A stretch of DNA of 64,000 bases from SpSt-539 sp964549445 (GTDB lineage Bacteria; Planctomycetota; Phycisphaerae; UBA1845; UTPLA1): positions 1 through 64,000 of the forward strand of contig CAZJVS010000014.1 in NCBI GenBank assembly GCA_964549445.1, given 5' to 3'. The stretch's first letter is position 1; each line of letters begins with the position of its first letter. Below are positions 43,895 to 52,658 of the stretch, piece by piece. The position numbers were made by a program, and so were the translations under genes. The notes beneath the pieces are model-generated. The model searched no databases. It was not told the DNA's origin and worked only from the letters and a program-made list of their open reading frames with translations.

Positions 43895-44496
43895 GCCGGA
43901 TCATCCTGGTTGCGTGGGGGCGGACCGAGTGGGACGCCCAGCAGCGTCTGGTGGGCGATACCGACATTCCATTGAGCGACGAGGGGCGGCTGGAAGCGGA
44001 GCAGGTTGCGCGGGGGGCGGCGGGTCAGAACATCGCGGCGATCTTCGCGGGGCCGGAGGAGGCGGCGCGGCAGACGGCCGAGCTTCTGGGGCGGGCGGTC
44101 GGTCAGAAGGTGAAGGTGGTCGAGGAGCTGCACGAGATCGACCTGGGGCACTGGGAGGGGCTGACGGAGGCGGAGTTCCGGGAGCGATTTCCGTCGGTGT
44201 ATCGGCAGTGGAAGGACGATCCGACGACGGTCCAGCCGCCGGGGGGCGAGTCTCTGGATGAGGCGGCGACGCGGCTGGACGCGGCGGTGGCGAAGATCAT
44301 CCGACGCCGGCGGCAGAGTACGGTGGCGATCGTGACGGGGCCGTTTGCGTCGGCGACGATGGCGTTGCGGCTTGCGGGACTGACGCTGACGCAGTTCTGG
44401 GATCGAGTGGACGAGCATCGGGCGTGGACGGCCGTGGCGATGCCGGAGAGCGGACGGGCTCGGGGGCGGAAGGCGACTCCAAGCTCCGACGAATAA
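43873..44496 (+). CDS. Degenerate histidine phosphatase (pseudoenzyme)
   Basis: A 207-aa protein with the phosphoglycerate-mutase fold by sequence (GRTEWDAQQRLVGDTDIPLSDEG, HEIDLGHWEGLTEAEF). The catalytic R-H-G is replaced by A14-W15-G16, the active-site Arg of the SP-x-x-RA-x-QT block is A64, and the second His block reads VTGPF in place of V-S/T-H-G-G. With these catalytic positions lost it can hardly be a phosphatase; a regulatory or binding role is likely. Start GTG 43873 overlaps rpe by 22 nt, so translation is coupled. Confidence 0.85.
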   Translation: MDEAQQVGRIILVAWGRTEWDAQQRLVGDTDIPLSDEGRLEAEQVARGAAGQNIAAIFAGPEEAARQTAELLGRAVGQKVKVVEELHEIDLGHWEGLTEAEFRERFPSVYRQWKDDPTTVQPPGGESLDEAATRLDAAVAKIIRRRRQSTVAIVTGPFASATMALRLAGLTLTQFWDRVDEHRAWTAVAMPESGRARGRKATPSSDE

Positions 44497-44545
44497 GAAG
44501 TTTGTCGTTGGTTCCAACTTTTCTTGCGGGGGCGACGCTTTCGTC

Positions 44546-44574
44546 TTGACGAACGTCCGTGGCTCCTGTGAAAT
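44546..44574 (+). promoter_or_regulatory. Probable fbaB promoter
   Basis: TTGACG (44546-44551), 17 nt, TGAAAT (44569-44574), 63 nt before the fbaB ATG. Same -35 and spacing as the promoters of microproteins 4 and 5. Confidence 0.5.
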
Positions 44575-44637
44575 AGGTCTAAGCAGGGCCCGAGTTGCGC
44601 GGGTCGGCGCTCAACGCCCGGGAGGAGCAAAGCCAGC

Positions 44638-45564
44638 ATGACCGAACGCGTCCGTGAAATCCTCTCCTGGTACTCCAGCGACAATCCGGGCACCCTCAGC
44701 AACCTGGCTCGGATGTTGAATCACGGGCGGCTCGGCGGGACGGGCCGGATGGTGGTCCTGCCGGTGGACCAGGGGTGGGAACACGGTCCGGCACGCAGTT
44801 TTGCGCCGAATCCGGATGGATACGACCCCCGGTATCACTTCAAGCTGGCGCTGGAGGCGGGATGCAATGCCTACGCGGCGCCGCTGGGGTTCATCGAGGC
44901 GGCTGCGCGGGACTTTGCGGGCGAGATTCCGCTGATTCTCAAGTGCAACAACCATGATCTACTGGCGGATGAGAAGGATTCGTGGCAGGCGCTGACGGCG
45001 TCGGTGAAGGATGCGCTGCGGCTGGGATGCGCGGCGGTCGGGCTGACGATCTACCCGGGTTCGGCGCTGCGGAAAGAGATGTACGAGAATCTTCGCCGGT
45101 ATGCGGAAGAGGCGAAAGAGGCGGGGCTGGCGGTTGTCGTGTGGTCGTATCCGCGTGGGAGCCAGCTTTCGAAGGAAGGCGAGACGGCGGTCGACGTGTG
45201 CGGGTACGGGGCGCAGATCGCGGCGCAGATGGGTGCGCACATCATCAAGATCAAGCTGCCGACTGACTACATCGAGCAGGACGCAGCGAAGAAGGTGTAC
45301 GAGGGCCAGAAGATCCCAATCGGAACGATTGCCGACCGCGTAAAGCACATGATGCAGTGTGCGTTTGCAGGGCGGCGAATCGTGGTGTTTTCCGGAGGCG
45401 CGAAGAAGGAAGACGAGAAGGCGTTGTTCGACGAGGTCCGTGGCATCCGCGATGGCGGAGGCAACGGGTCGATCATCGGCCGGAATTCCTTCCAGCGGAA
45501 GAAGCCCGACGCACTCAAGATGCTCGACACGATCATGGGCATCTACGAGGGGAAGATTAAGTAG
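44638..45564 (+). CDS. fbaB: Class I fructose-bisphosphate aldolase
   Basis: A 308-aa archaeal-type (FbaB/DhnA family) Schiff-base aldolase of glycolysis and gluconeogenesis. Family motifs are PVDQGWEHGP, VVWSYPRGSQL and IIKIKLPTDYI, which includes the Schiff-base Lys; FSGGAKK is the phosphate-binding segment. With pgk and rpe upstream this forms a carbon-metabolism cluster. Has its own promoter. Confidence 0.92.
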   Translation: MTERVREILSWYSSDNPGTLSNLARMLNHGRLGGTGRMVVLPVDQGWEHGPARSFAPNPDGYDPRYHFKLALEAGCNAYAAPLGFIEAAARDFAGEIPLILKCNNHDLLADEKDSWQALTASVKDALRLGCAAVGLTIYPGSALRKEMYENLRRYAEEAKEAGLAVVVWSYPRGSQLSKEGETAVDVCGYGAQIAAQMGAHIIKIKLPTDYIEQDAAKKVYEGQKIPIGTIADRVKHMMQCAFAGRRIVVFSGGAKKEDEKALFDEVRGIRDGGGNGSIIGRNSFQRKKPDALKMLDTIMGIYEGKIK

Positions 45565-45614
45565 GGCGGCCCGCGGTAACGCGCAACGCGAATACCGCGG
45601 ACCGCAGTCTGTGA

Positions 45615-45664
45615 GGGAGTCGGCATCGAATGACCGGACTCCCGTCGTCGGTGGGGACCGACGA
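45615..45664 (+). promoter_or_regulatory. Two tandem hairpins in the leader of a PEP-CTERM gene
   Basis: GGGAGTC (45615-45621) pairs with GACTCCC (45637-45643), followed directly by TCGTCGGT-GGGG-ACCGACGA (45645-45664), a perfect 8-bp stem with a GGGG loop. No T-run follows. They could shape the 5' leader of the gene at 45789 or end fbaB transcription; neither is shown. Confidence 0.4.
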
Positions 45665-45788
45665 TTGGGTCGTAGCGAATTTCCGCAAGGGAGTTGAGGG
45701 CGATCCGTTCCCAATCCCGGGTGGGAATGAAGTCGGTCGGCTGATGCCGTGCGCACGGCCGACCCGAGACAGAGGAAGGGAAAGCAAG

Positions 45789-46730
45789 ATGTCGCGCGTT
45801 TCTGCCAGCCGGTTTTTGGGTTTTGTGGTCGTCCTGTCTTCGATGGCCGCATCGGCGTCGGCCCAGCTCGTGGTCGGGACGACGAGCACGGCGACGACGA
45901 ACGGGGCGGCGTATTACCTGGATGTGAATACGTCGGCGGTGACGACGCTGTGGAATTCGGCGGCGAACAAGAAAGTGAACGGGTTTGCGGCCGACCCGGC
46001 GAATGGGCGGCTCTACTCGAATGACGCGGCGCGGCTGAACTTCTGGAATTACGGCGACATCGGGGTCGCGCCGACGTTCATTGCGGGCATGTATCGGACG
46101 AACGACAACGTCTCCTTCACGGCGACGGGCGTGGACGGGCTGGCGTTTGCGAACGGGAATCTGTACGGGGCGACGTCGTTTGGGAGCACGGTCTATAAGC
46201 GCGGCATTTACCAGATTTCGACGACGTCGGACGGGGCGCCGACGCCGCATTGCGTGATGACGCCGCTGTGGTTGGATCCGACCGGCGTCGGGACGGTCAG
46301 CGGGACGTTTGCGACGGGCGGGCTCGAGTACAACCCGGCGGACAATCTGTTCTATGCGACGAACTCCGCGGATACGACGGGCTCGGGCGGGAACTACACG
46401 CCGGGCGTGTACACGATTGATGCGTTTGGGTCGGGGGCGCTCGTGAAGTTGACAGACTTTCCGGTCGGACACAACCGGATTGACGGGCTTGCGATCGGGG
46501 ACGGGAAACTGTGGATGACGGAGCAAGACCCGACGAACTCGCGGATCAACATTTTTCCGTACGACCTGGCGAGCCAGACCTACGGCTCGGCGATTTTCAT
46601 TCCGCTGACGGACAGCACGCAGCGGGCGAGCGGGGCGGCGTGGGCGCCGGGGGCGAATGTGCCGGAGCCGGCGACGATTGGGCTCGTTCTGGTGGGCGTG
46701 GCGGCTCTGCGGCGACGGGCCAAGCGCTAA
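45789..46730 (+). CDS. PEP-CTERM sorting-domain protein
   Basis: A 313-aa secreted protein with signal 1-26 (ending SASAQ), repeated Asn/Gly-rich beta-propeller-like segments (VNGFAADPANGRLYS, VDGLAFANGNLYGA, IDGLAIGDGKLW), and the tail VPEPATIGLVLVGVAAL with RRRAKR. ATG 45789 follows GGAAGGGA. A surface or matrix role is likely; no catalytic motif. Confidence 0.85.
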   Translation: MSRVSASRFLGFVVVLSSMAASASAQLVVGTTSTATTNGAAYYLDVNTSAVTTLWNSAANKKVNGFAADPANGRLYSNDAARLNFWNYGDIGVAPTFIAGMYRTNDNVSFTATGVDGLAFANGNLYGATSFGSTVYKRGIYQISTTSDGAPTPHCVMTPLWLDPTGVGTVSGTFATGGLEYNPADNLFYATNSADTTGSGGNYTPGVYTIDAFGSGALVKLTDFPVGHNRIDGLAIGDGKLWMTEQDPTNSRINIFPYDLASQTYGSAIFIPLTDSTQRASGAAWAPGANVPEPATIGLVLVGVAALRRRAKR

Positions 46731-46736
46731 CGATCA

Positions 46737-47354
46737 TCACATAGTCATCCGCTTTCGCCAGTTCGCGCCGGGCGTTGCTCCCACTGCGCGCTGCAGTTCA
46801 GCAAAGAGCTTTCCGAGGGCGGCGGGTTGGTAGTGGGCGTTCAGGCCGCTGGGGTTGGGAAGGACCCACGCTATTGAGTTTCCGATTAGTTCATCCTGCC
46901 GACCGAACATTGCGCGCGGGCGGGTGAAGGCGGTCCGGTAGGCGGTCAGGCCGATGATGGCGACGAAGCGCGGCTGGAGGCGCAGCACTTTTCTGGTCAG
47001 GCGTCGTGCGCCGCGCCGGAGTTCGTCGCGGGTGAGCTGGTCGGCGGTGGCGGTGGCGCGGTCGACGAGGTTGGTGATGCCGTAGCCGAGGTCGAGGAGG
47101 CGGCGCTCCTCGAAGGGCGAGAAGAGCCGCGGCGTGAAGCCGCCGGCGTGCATGGCGGGCCAGAAGCGGTTGCCGGGTCGGCCGAAGTGGTGTCCGATGG
47201 CGGCGGAGTAGAGGCCGGGGTTGATGCCGACGAAGAGGACGCGAAGGGCGGGGGCGACCAGGTCGCGGACGGAGCGGGTGGTCGCGGCGGCGAGTTGCTC
47301 GCGGGTGGGGCGCCAGGGGGGCTCGATTTGGTTGGGCGGCTTTGTCAGTTTCAT
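46737..47354 (-). CDS. mug: G/U mismatch-specific DNA glycosylase
   Basis: A 205-aa MUG/TDG-type uracil-DNA glycosylase for base excision repair. Motif 1 is VGINPGLYSA with the catalytic Asn, then GNRFWPA, and motif 2 LPNPSGLNAHY. Slightly longer than E. coli Mug (168 aa) through N- and C-terminal extensions. Convergent with the PEP-CTERM gene. Confidence 0.88.
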   Translation of the reverse strand: MKLTKPPNQIEPPWRPTREQLAAATTRSVRDLVAPALRVLFVGINPGLYSAAIGHHFGRPGNRFWPAMHAGGFTPRLFSPFEERRLLDLGYGITNLVDRATATADQLTRDELRRGARRLTRKVLRLQPRFVAIIGLTAYRTAFTRPRAMFGRQDELIGNSIAWVLPNPSGLNAHYQPAALGKLFAELQRAVGATPGANWRKRMTM

Positions 47355-47850
47355 CGGTGCAAATCGTACCAGCGATCAGCCTGTTCGTTGCAGGCGGTGC
47401 GGAACGCGGCCGTCGCCGGTTTGATTTGGCGGCGACGTTGCCAAACTCGGCAAAACTTCCGAATGCTCCGACGCGGCACGTGGTTTCGCGGCGGCTGCGT
47501 GAGGAGGGGTTCGAGTCTCAGTTTCCAAGGCTCGACGGTGCGATGGCGGACTTGATATCGCGACGCGCCTGAGCGGGCGCGGATTATGGGGGCCGGAATT
47601 GCCGGACGTGGGTGGCGATGGCGGCGTGGCGACGGGGTTGGGGGGCCAATCGGCAGGGAAGCGGCGTGTCGAAGCTCACGTCGGCCTCGTTATCCAACCG
47701 ATTTAGCTTGAGCTAGTTGATCGTCCGTCCTGCCGGACGGTGGGGCGGTTTGGGGTTGGGGCGGGAAGAAGCGAGCGAAACGTGCACCGGTCACTGTGGG
47801 GGCGGGAAGCGGCCGGCGACTCGAATGGCCGACGGGCAGCAGCGAATCGC
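47355..47850. other. Intergenic, no gene seen
   Basis: About 500 bp between mug and the hypothetical at 47851. Open frames here are short, Arg-rich and without ribosome sites. One hairpin is visible (CCGTCC-TGCC-GGACGG, 47725-47740). I see nothing else. Confidence 0.6.
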
Positions 47851-48189
47851 ATGAGAAATTCGGCGGACATCTGGTCGACGATCGCGGAAGTGGAGGCGCT
47901 GGCGCGGATCGAGACGACGCTGCCGGACGATCAGGCGGTCGTGCCGGGGGACAAGGCGTTTGTGCTGGTGTGCGCGTGCGCGGCGACGCGCGAGGAGGCG
48001 GAACGGGCGATCCGCGAGTTTCTGCGCGGGCAGGATTTTCACGTCATCAAGTTTGAAGAGACGGAGAGCTGGGCGGAGCGGGCGCAGCGCGGGCGGATCG
48101 GGAGCGAACTCGAAGAGATGTTCGTGGCGTGCTGGGCGTCGAAGCAGCCGGTGGTGGGGCCGATTCATACTTGGGAGAACCAGGGGTAG
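47851..48189 (+). CDS. Hypothetical protein
   Basis: A 112-aa soluble protein beginning MRNSADIWSTIAEVEAL, with balanced charge and two cysteines (CAC). The composition looks like a true coding gene, and a mixed alpha/beta fold is likely. No family recognised; ATG 47851 was chosen over an upstream GTG because the preceding residues are Arg/Gly-rich. Confidence 0.5.
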   Translation: MRNSADIWSTIAEVEALARIETTLPDDQAVVPGDKAFVLVCACAATREEAERAIREFLRGQDFHVIKFEETESWAERAQRGRIGSELEEMFVACWASKQPVVGPIHTWENQG

Positions 48190-48242
48190 GGGCGGGTAGA
48201 ACGCGCGCGGATCAAGTGACACGTCGGTAGTCGTCTAACACA

Positions 48243-48794
48243 TCAAGCAGAGAATATCGCGAACTCGGGGGCGTACTTAACACGGCCGCCGGATGGCGGG
48301 GCTGCGTTGGGTTGGAGCTCCAGGGCTTGAAAGGCTTCGCCGCCGGCGTAGTCGTCGGAGAGGTTCCAGGTTGCGGCGGGTTTGAAGCCGAAGCGGGCGT
48401 ACCAGGCGGGGTCGCCGAGGACGACGACGAGGCCTGCGTTGACGTTGCGGCAGGCGGCGAGGCCGTGGCGGACGAGCTCGGCGCCGATGCCGGTGCGCTG
48501 GGCGGAGGGGTGGACGGCGACGGGGGCGAGGCCGAGGCCGGCGACTTTTTCGGCGATGGTGATGGGGCTGAAGGCGATGTGGCCGATGATCTGGCCGGCG
48601 CGTTCGGCGACGAGCGATATGGAGAGGCGGAGAGCGTTGCGGAGCGCGTCGACGAGTCGGGCTTCGACGTCGGTTGGGAAGGCGGCGCGGAGGAGGGCGC
48701 GGATTGGTTCGGCATCTGGCGATTGCTCGTTTCGGATGACGACGATTGGCGCGTTCACGGGTGACATCTTACACGCGTCGACGCGACCGTTCAT
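48243..48794 (-). CDS. GNAT acetyltransferase (YhbS-like)
   Basis: A 183-aa N-acetyltransferase. Motif A is LGLAPVAVHPSAQRTGIGAELVRHGL, with the Q-x-x-G-I-G acetyl-CoA loop; the C-terminal block GDPAWYARFGFKPA is typical of YhbS-type enzymes. Start 48794 or 48767. Acceptor unknown. Confidence 0.85.
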   Translation of the reverse strand: MNGRVDACKMSPVNAPIVVIRNEQSPDAEPIRALLRAAFPTDVEARLVDALRNALRLSISLVAERAGQIIGHIAFSPITIAEKVAGLGLAPVAVHPSAQRTGIGAELVRHGLAACRNVNAGLVVVLGDPAWYARFGFKPAATWNLSDDYAGGEAFQALELQPNAAPPSGGRVKYAPEFAIFSA

Positions 48795-48910
48795 GTGACG
48801 CGAGCGTCGGTCGCGTGTGAGGCATGTCGAATAACTTTTTCGCCGAGAGTAAATAATTTATCATTGCATCTGCGCGACGATGTTAGAATATCTCGTTTGC
48901 AGCGCACACG

Positions 48911-49567
48911 ATGAAGCCAAGTTTTGGTCTGTACTACAGTCTGGCATTCCTGTCTGTCCTCGGCTTTTTCCTCGGCGTGATTACGACGCACTTTCCCCCG
49001 CCGGTTCCCGGAAATGGAACGAACCGCGTCTTTGCGTGTTTCGGGATCGCCATTCTGATGCCGATGCTCGTTGGGGTCGCCGGCTCGCTGGCGGACTCGA
49101 TCGTGTACGGCGGAGCGTTTTGGCGGGAGCGGAGTCATTTTGCCGACATGACGTTCGTGGAGCCGGGGTGGGTCGACCTCGGCGAGGTTCAAATTGGACC
49201 GCACGACGCGTTTGTTGGGCGGATTTACCCGAAAAGTATCAGTCGGTGGGAGCGGCGCATCGTTTTCAAGCTCACCCGCGTCGGTGGACCGGAGGGTGCT
49301 GGGTTCGCGAGTGAGAAGTGGCTGGAGACCTTTGTGCCAACGACGGCGAGGCGGGGAAAGCATCGCAACATCGGGATCCATGCAGCCACCGAGATCGTCG
49401 ACTCAGAGCTGGACGAGGGATTCTATCGGGTTGAGGCGTGTCTCAACGGGCGGGTCACCGGCCAGACCGTGTGGTGTGTTGATGTCGGGGCGGGGTTTGC
49501 GCTGATTCGGGTGATGCGGGCGAGGGGAGAGACGTTCCTGAATACCGATCGTGCACGTGACGCCTAA
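48911..49567 (+). CDS. Two-pass membrane protein
   Basis: A 218-aa protein with two N-terminal helices (about 8-27 and 38-60) and a C-terminal soluble domain of about 150 residues, beta-rich. No family recognised. A TAGAAT box lies 21 nt upstream of its ATG without a -35. Confidence 0.6.
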   Translation: MKPSFGLYYSLAFLSVLGFFLGVITTHFPPPVPGNGTNRVFACFGIAILMPMLVGVAGSLADSIVYGGAFWRERSHFADMTFVEPGWVDLGEVQIGPHDAFVGRIYPKSISRWERRIVFKLTRVGGPEGAGFASEKWLETFVPTTARRGKHRNIGIHAATEIVDSELDEGFYRVEACLNGRVTGQTVWCVDVGAGFALIRVMRARGETFLNTDRARDA

Positions 49568-49590
49568 CAGTCTCGCAGACGGAACATTGC

Positions 49591-49944
49591 ATGCCTCCAA
49601 CTCGACGCCCGTTGCACTTGGCAGAGCGCGAGCTTCTCCAGCAAATGCTTGCAGCAGATTTTCCGGGGCGAGATGTACTCCGATTGCAGATGCAGGACTG
49701 CCTCGTGGAGCCCATCGACAGCAACGGTAGTTTGCGCTTCATACTCGCATCGACTACCGTTGCGCCTGTCAATCGCAGAATCCCAGTCGAGGCGCAGTGC
49801 AGAGACTTTGATGCAGTAATGATCCATGTTCTGCTACATGTGGTCGAGGGCAAGCTGGCTGAGTTCGAAATCTACAAAGACGACTCATCGCCTGTTCGGC
49901 GAATGCCAGCTCGAGATGAGTGGGAAGTCATGATGCCCCGTTAA
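49591..49944 (+). CDS. DUF6984-like small protein
   Basis: A 117-aa soluble protein. The pattern RRPLHLAERELLQQML at the start and EFEIYKDDSSPVRRMP near the end resemble DUF6984 proteins. Function unknown. Codon use is less G-rich than its neighbours, which could mean transfer. It lies 23 nt after the preceding gene. Confidence 0.55.
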   Translation: MPPTRRPLHLAERELLQQMLAADFPGRDVLRLQMQDCLVEPIDSNGSLRFILASTTVAPVNRRIPVEAQCRDFDAVMIHVLLHVVEGKLAEFEIYKDDSSPVRRMPARDEWEVMMPR

Positions 49945-49971
49945 CACCGTGGCGAACTTCCGTCGGTGCCG

Positions 49972-50718
49972 CTAATCCGGGAGTGAGAAGATTTCCTGCT
50001 TGATGCGGGCCTGGACGTAGGTGGACATGTCGATGCCCATGTGGGTGATGCACCATTCGTCGGGGTGGTGGCCTTCGACGCCGAGGGCGTCGTTGACGAT
50101 GACGGTGTGAATGTTGAAGAGGGCGGGGACGACGGGCTGGCCGGGGAGGACGTCGGGGGCGGGGTCGCCGGGCCAGGGGCAGTAGAAGTGGACGCAGCGG
50201 TCGACGTTGTCGGGGATGGGTTGCGGCGCGGTGGCGTCGAGGAGGAGGAGCAGGTTCACCATGACGCCGCGCTGCTGGAGGATGTAGGCGAGCTTGATGG
50301 CATCGTCGGCGCCGTAGCTGTGGCCCATAAGGACGACGCCGGGGGCATTTTCGCGGGCGGCCGCGTGCTGGGCGGCAATCTGGTCGCCGACGGCGCCCCA
50401 GTCGGACATGCCGTAAGACCTGGCCTGGACGCCGGACTGGTTGAGATCGTTGACGATGACGTTGAGGCCGAGCGAGGAGATGTCGCCGAATCCGCGGATG
50501 GCGTGGACGGTGACGCGGGGTGGCGATGTGCGCGAGATGGCGGAGTTCGGGTCGATCGAGCCCTCGAGTTCGCAGGCGTGGTTGAGGAGGTCGTCGATCG
50601 GGATGTCGCCGACCTTGGGCCAGGAGTCGCAAGCAGCGAAGTTGAGGAGCAGTACGGCGCCCATCGCGAGCAATTCGTTGCGTATCGTTGAATTGCGGGC
50701 CGACATCGGATTGAACAT
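49972..50718 (-). CDS. Alpha/beta-hydrolase-like lipoprotein
   Basis: A 248-aa protein with an N-terminal hydrophobic signal ending F-A-A-C, a possible lipobox. The nucleophile elbow G-H-S-Y-G (LMGHSYGADDAIKLA) is present; a downstream Asp (LLLLDATAP) and a His (HHPDEW) could complete a triad. Possible extracytoplasmic esterase or thioesterase. Confidence 0.65.
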   Translation of the reverse strand: MFNPMSARNSTIRNELLAMGAVLLLNFAACDSWPKVGDIPIDDLLNHACELEGSIDPNSAISRTSPPRVTVHAIRGFGDISSLGLNVIVNDLNQSGVQARSYGMSDWGAVGDQIAAQHAAARENAPGVVLMGHSYGADDAIKLAYILQQRGVMVNLLLLLDATAPQPIPDNVDRCVHFYCPWPGDPAPDVLPGQPVVPALFNIHTVIVNDALGVEGHHPDEWCITHMGIDMSTYVQARIKQEIFSLPD

Positions 50719-50867
50719 CCCCCGGAGCGCCGGACGCCCCGTAAAACGGCGAGCGCTACTTCATCGGTTTTCATCGGGGGTGTATCCAGATAACGGCGGC
50801 CGGCGCGGCTCCCATAACCTGCAATGAGTTGGAGCGTTCGGCGTTGGGCTGACGGTAGAATAGGGGG

Positions 50868-52109
50868 ATGGGCCTTCCCACGGGGTGCGCTATGTGCAGA
50901 TTGTCTGCCGTTGCGGTGTTCCTGATGGCAGCGGCCGGCGCGTCGGGGCAGCCGTGCGACGCCGGCGACCCAACGACGGCGCTGATCGATATCCTGTCGG
51001 GGCAGACTTACAAGACATTTGACGGGGGTTTGTACGCAGGCGGCTCGAATGCGCGGCCGGCGGGGCACGAGGCGGCCGGCGTTGCTATTGCGAACGGGAT
51101 CGTACCGGTGAACACGGCCGGGGTGGCGGACCCGAACGGGCGGATCGTGCTGATCTCGATCGGGTTTTCGAACATGACGCAGGAGTGGAACTCCGGCGCG
51201 GTGGGTGATCCGTCGTCGATTCCGTTTACGTTTACGGCTAAGGCGAATGCGCTGCGGGCGACGGGGGTTGTCAATCCGAAGGTGCTGATTGTCGATGGTG
51301 CGCAGGGCGGGGCGACGGCGAATCAGTGGGCCGCGACGCCGCCGAACCCGAGCGCGCAGCCGTGGAGCACGCCCATTCAGCGACTGACTCAGGCGGGATC
51401 GACGCGGTTCCAGGTGCAGGTGGCGTGCGTGAAGACGGCGCACGCGACTCCGATGACGTGCATCGCGGACGACGGGTCGTCGACGGGCGACGCGGGATTG
51501 CTGGCGGCGGACTTCGCGGGCATGGCGAGAAACCTTCGCACGGTGTTTCCGAACATCAAGCTCGCGTATTTTCAGTCGCGGACGTACGGCGGATATGCGC
51601 TGACGCAACTCAACCCGGAGCCGTATGCGTATGAGTGCGGGTTTGGCGTGAAGTGGATGCTCATGTCGCAGATCGACGATGCGGGGACGTACGGCGACCT
51701 GAACTACGATGCCGCCGTGCGGCCGGTCGTTTCGCCGTGGCTGAGTTGGGGGGCGTATTTATGGGCGCACGGGCTGTCGCCGAATGGTCAGGGGCTGGCG
51801 TGGGACATCAACGACTTTCGGCCGGATGACCGGACGCATCCGGCGGCGGGCGGGATCGACAAGGCCGGGACGGCGATGCTGAATTTCTTCCTGAGCGACA
51901 CGACGACGCGGCCGTGGTTCGGGTGGCAGTGTTTGCACGGGGATGTAAACATCGATGCGGCGGTTACGGAGGCGGATGCTCCGGGGCTGGCGGCGGTGCT
52001 GGTGAATCCGGGGGCGTTTTCGGTGGACCGTCAGTGTCGGGCGGACGTTAACAATGACGGAAAGCTCGACGGGGCGGATGTGCAGGCGTTTGTTACGCTG
52101 CTGTTGTAG
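50868..52109 (+). CDS. Secreted protein with dockerin-like C-terminus
   Basis: A 413-aa exported protein (signal to about residue 27). The central 300 residues are not recognised. The C-terminus holds two calcium-loop repeats, GDVNIDAAVTEADAPGLAAV and ADVNNDGKLDGADVQAFVTL, as in type I dockerins. In planctomycetes such tails occur on many secreted proteins and need not imply a cellulosome. A later start at 50892 is possible. Confidence 0.75.
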   Translation: MGLPTGCAMCRLSAVAVFLMAAAGASGQPCDAGDPTTALIDILSGQTYKTFDGGLYAGGSNARPAGHEAAGVAIANGIVPVNTAGVADPNGRIVLISIGFSNMTQEWNSGAVGDPSSIPFTFTAKANALRATGVVNPKVLIVDGAQGGATANQWAATPPNPSAQPWSTPIQRLTQAGSTRFQVQVACVKTAHATPMTCIADDGSSTGDAGLLAADFAGMARNLRTVFPNIKLAYFQSRTYGGYALTQLNPEPYAYECGFGVKWMLMSQIDDAGTYGDLNYDAAVRPVVSPWLSWGAYLWAHGLSPNGQGLAWDINDFRPDDRTHPAAGGIDKAGTAMLNFFLSDTTTRPWFGWQCLHGDVNIDAAVTEADAPGLAAVLVNPGAFSVDRQCRADVNNDGKLDGADVQAFVTLLL

Positions 52110-52136
52110 CGGTTCGGCGGCCCGAGGGACAAGGAC

Positions 52137-52637
52137 ATGGCGGCGGCGCGGCAATTTCAGGTGGCGGCTGATGCGGGGCGGATTGTGCTGCGGCCGGAGG
52201 GGCGATGCACGGCGGTGCTGGCTGACGCGATCGGGCGGTACCTGCAACGGCTGCCGGATGGCGCGGGTCGCGAACTTTATTTCGATCTGTCGGCGGCGGA
52301 GATGATCGAGAGCACGTTTGCGGGGCTGCTGCTGGCGATTGCGCTGAAGCGGGAGCGAGCGGCGGCGCTGTCGATGCAACTGTTGCGGCCGTCGGAGCCG
52401 GTCGTGTCGGCGCTGCGGAACATGAACGTGCTGCGTTTCTTTCAGGTGTGCGATGCGCTGGAGGGCGCGCCGGCGGCGTCGGTCGCGGTGCCGGTCGAAG
52501 AAGCCGATCCGAAGCAGCTTGCGGAGTTGATTGTCCGCGCGCACGAGGGGCTGATCGCCGCCGATCCGCGGAATGCGGCGGTGTTCGGGGGCGTGGTGCG
52601 GTGCTTCAAGGGGAGCGGGGATTCTCGCACGGCGTGA
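52137..52637 (+). CDS. STAS-domain (anti-sigma antagonist-like) protein
   Basis: A 166-aa protein. Its first 110 residues form a STAS domain: LYFDLSAAEMIESTFAGLLLA, with the phosphorylatable Ser/Thr in I-E-S-T-F-A-G, and ALRNMNVLRFFQV. A helical extension follows. Such proteins act in partner-switching with anti-sigma kinases; none is adjacent. It starts 27 nt after the dockerin protein gene. Confidence 0.8.
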   Translation: MAAARQFQVAADAGRIVLRPEGRCTAVLADAIGRYLQRLPDGAGRELYFDLSAAEMIESTFAGLLLAIALKRERAAALSMQLLRPSEPVVSALRNMNVLRFFQVCDALEGAPAASVAVPVEEADPKQLAELIVRAHEGLIAADPRNAAVFGGVVRCFKGSGDSRTA

Positions 52638-52658
52638 CATCCGGCTGATGCCGCGCTA

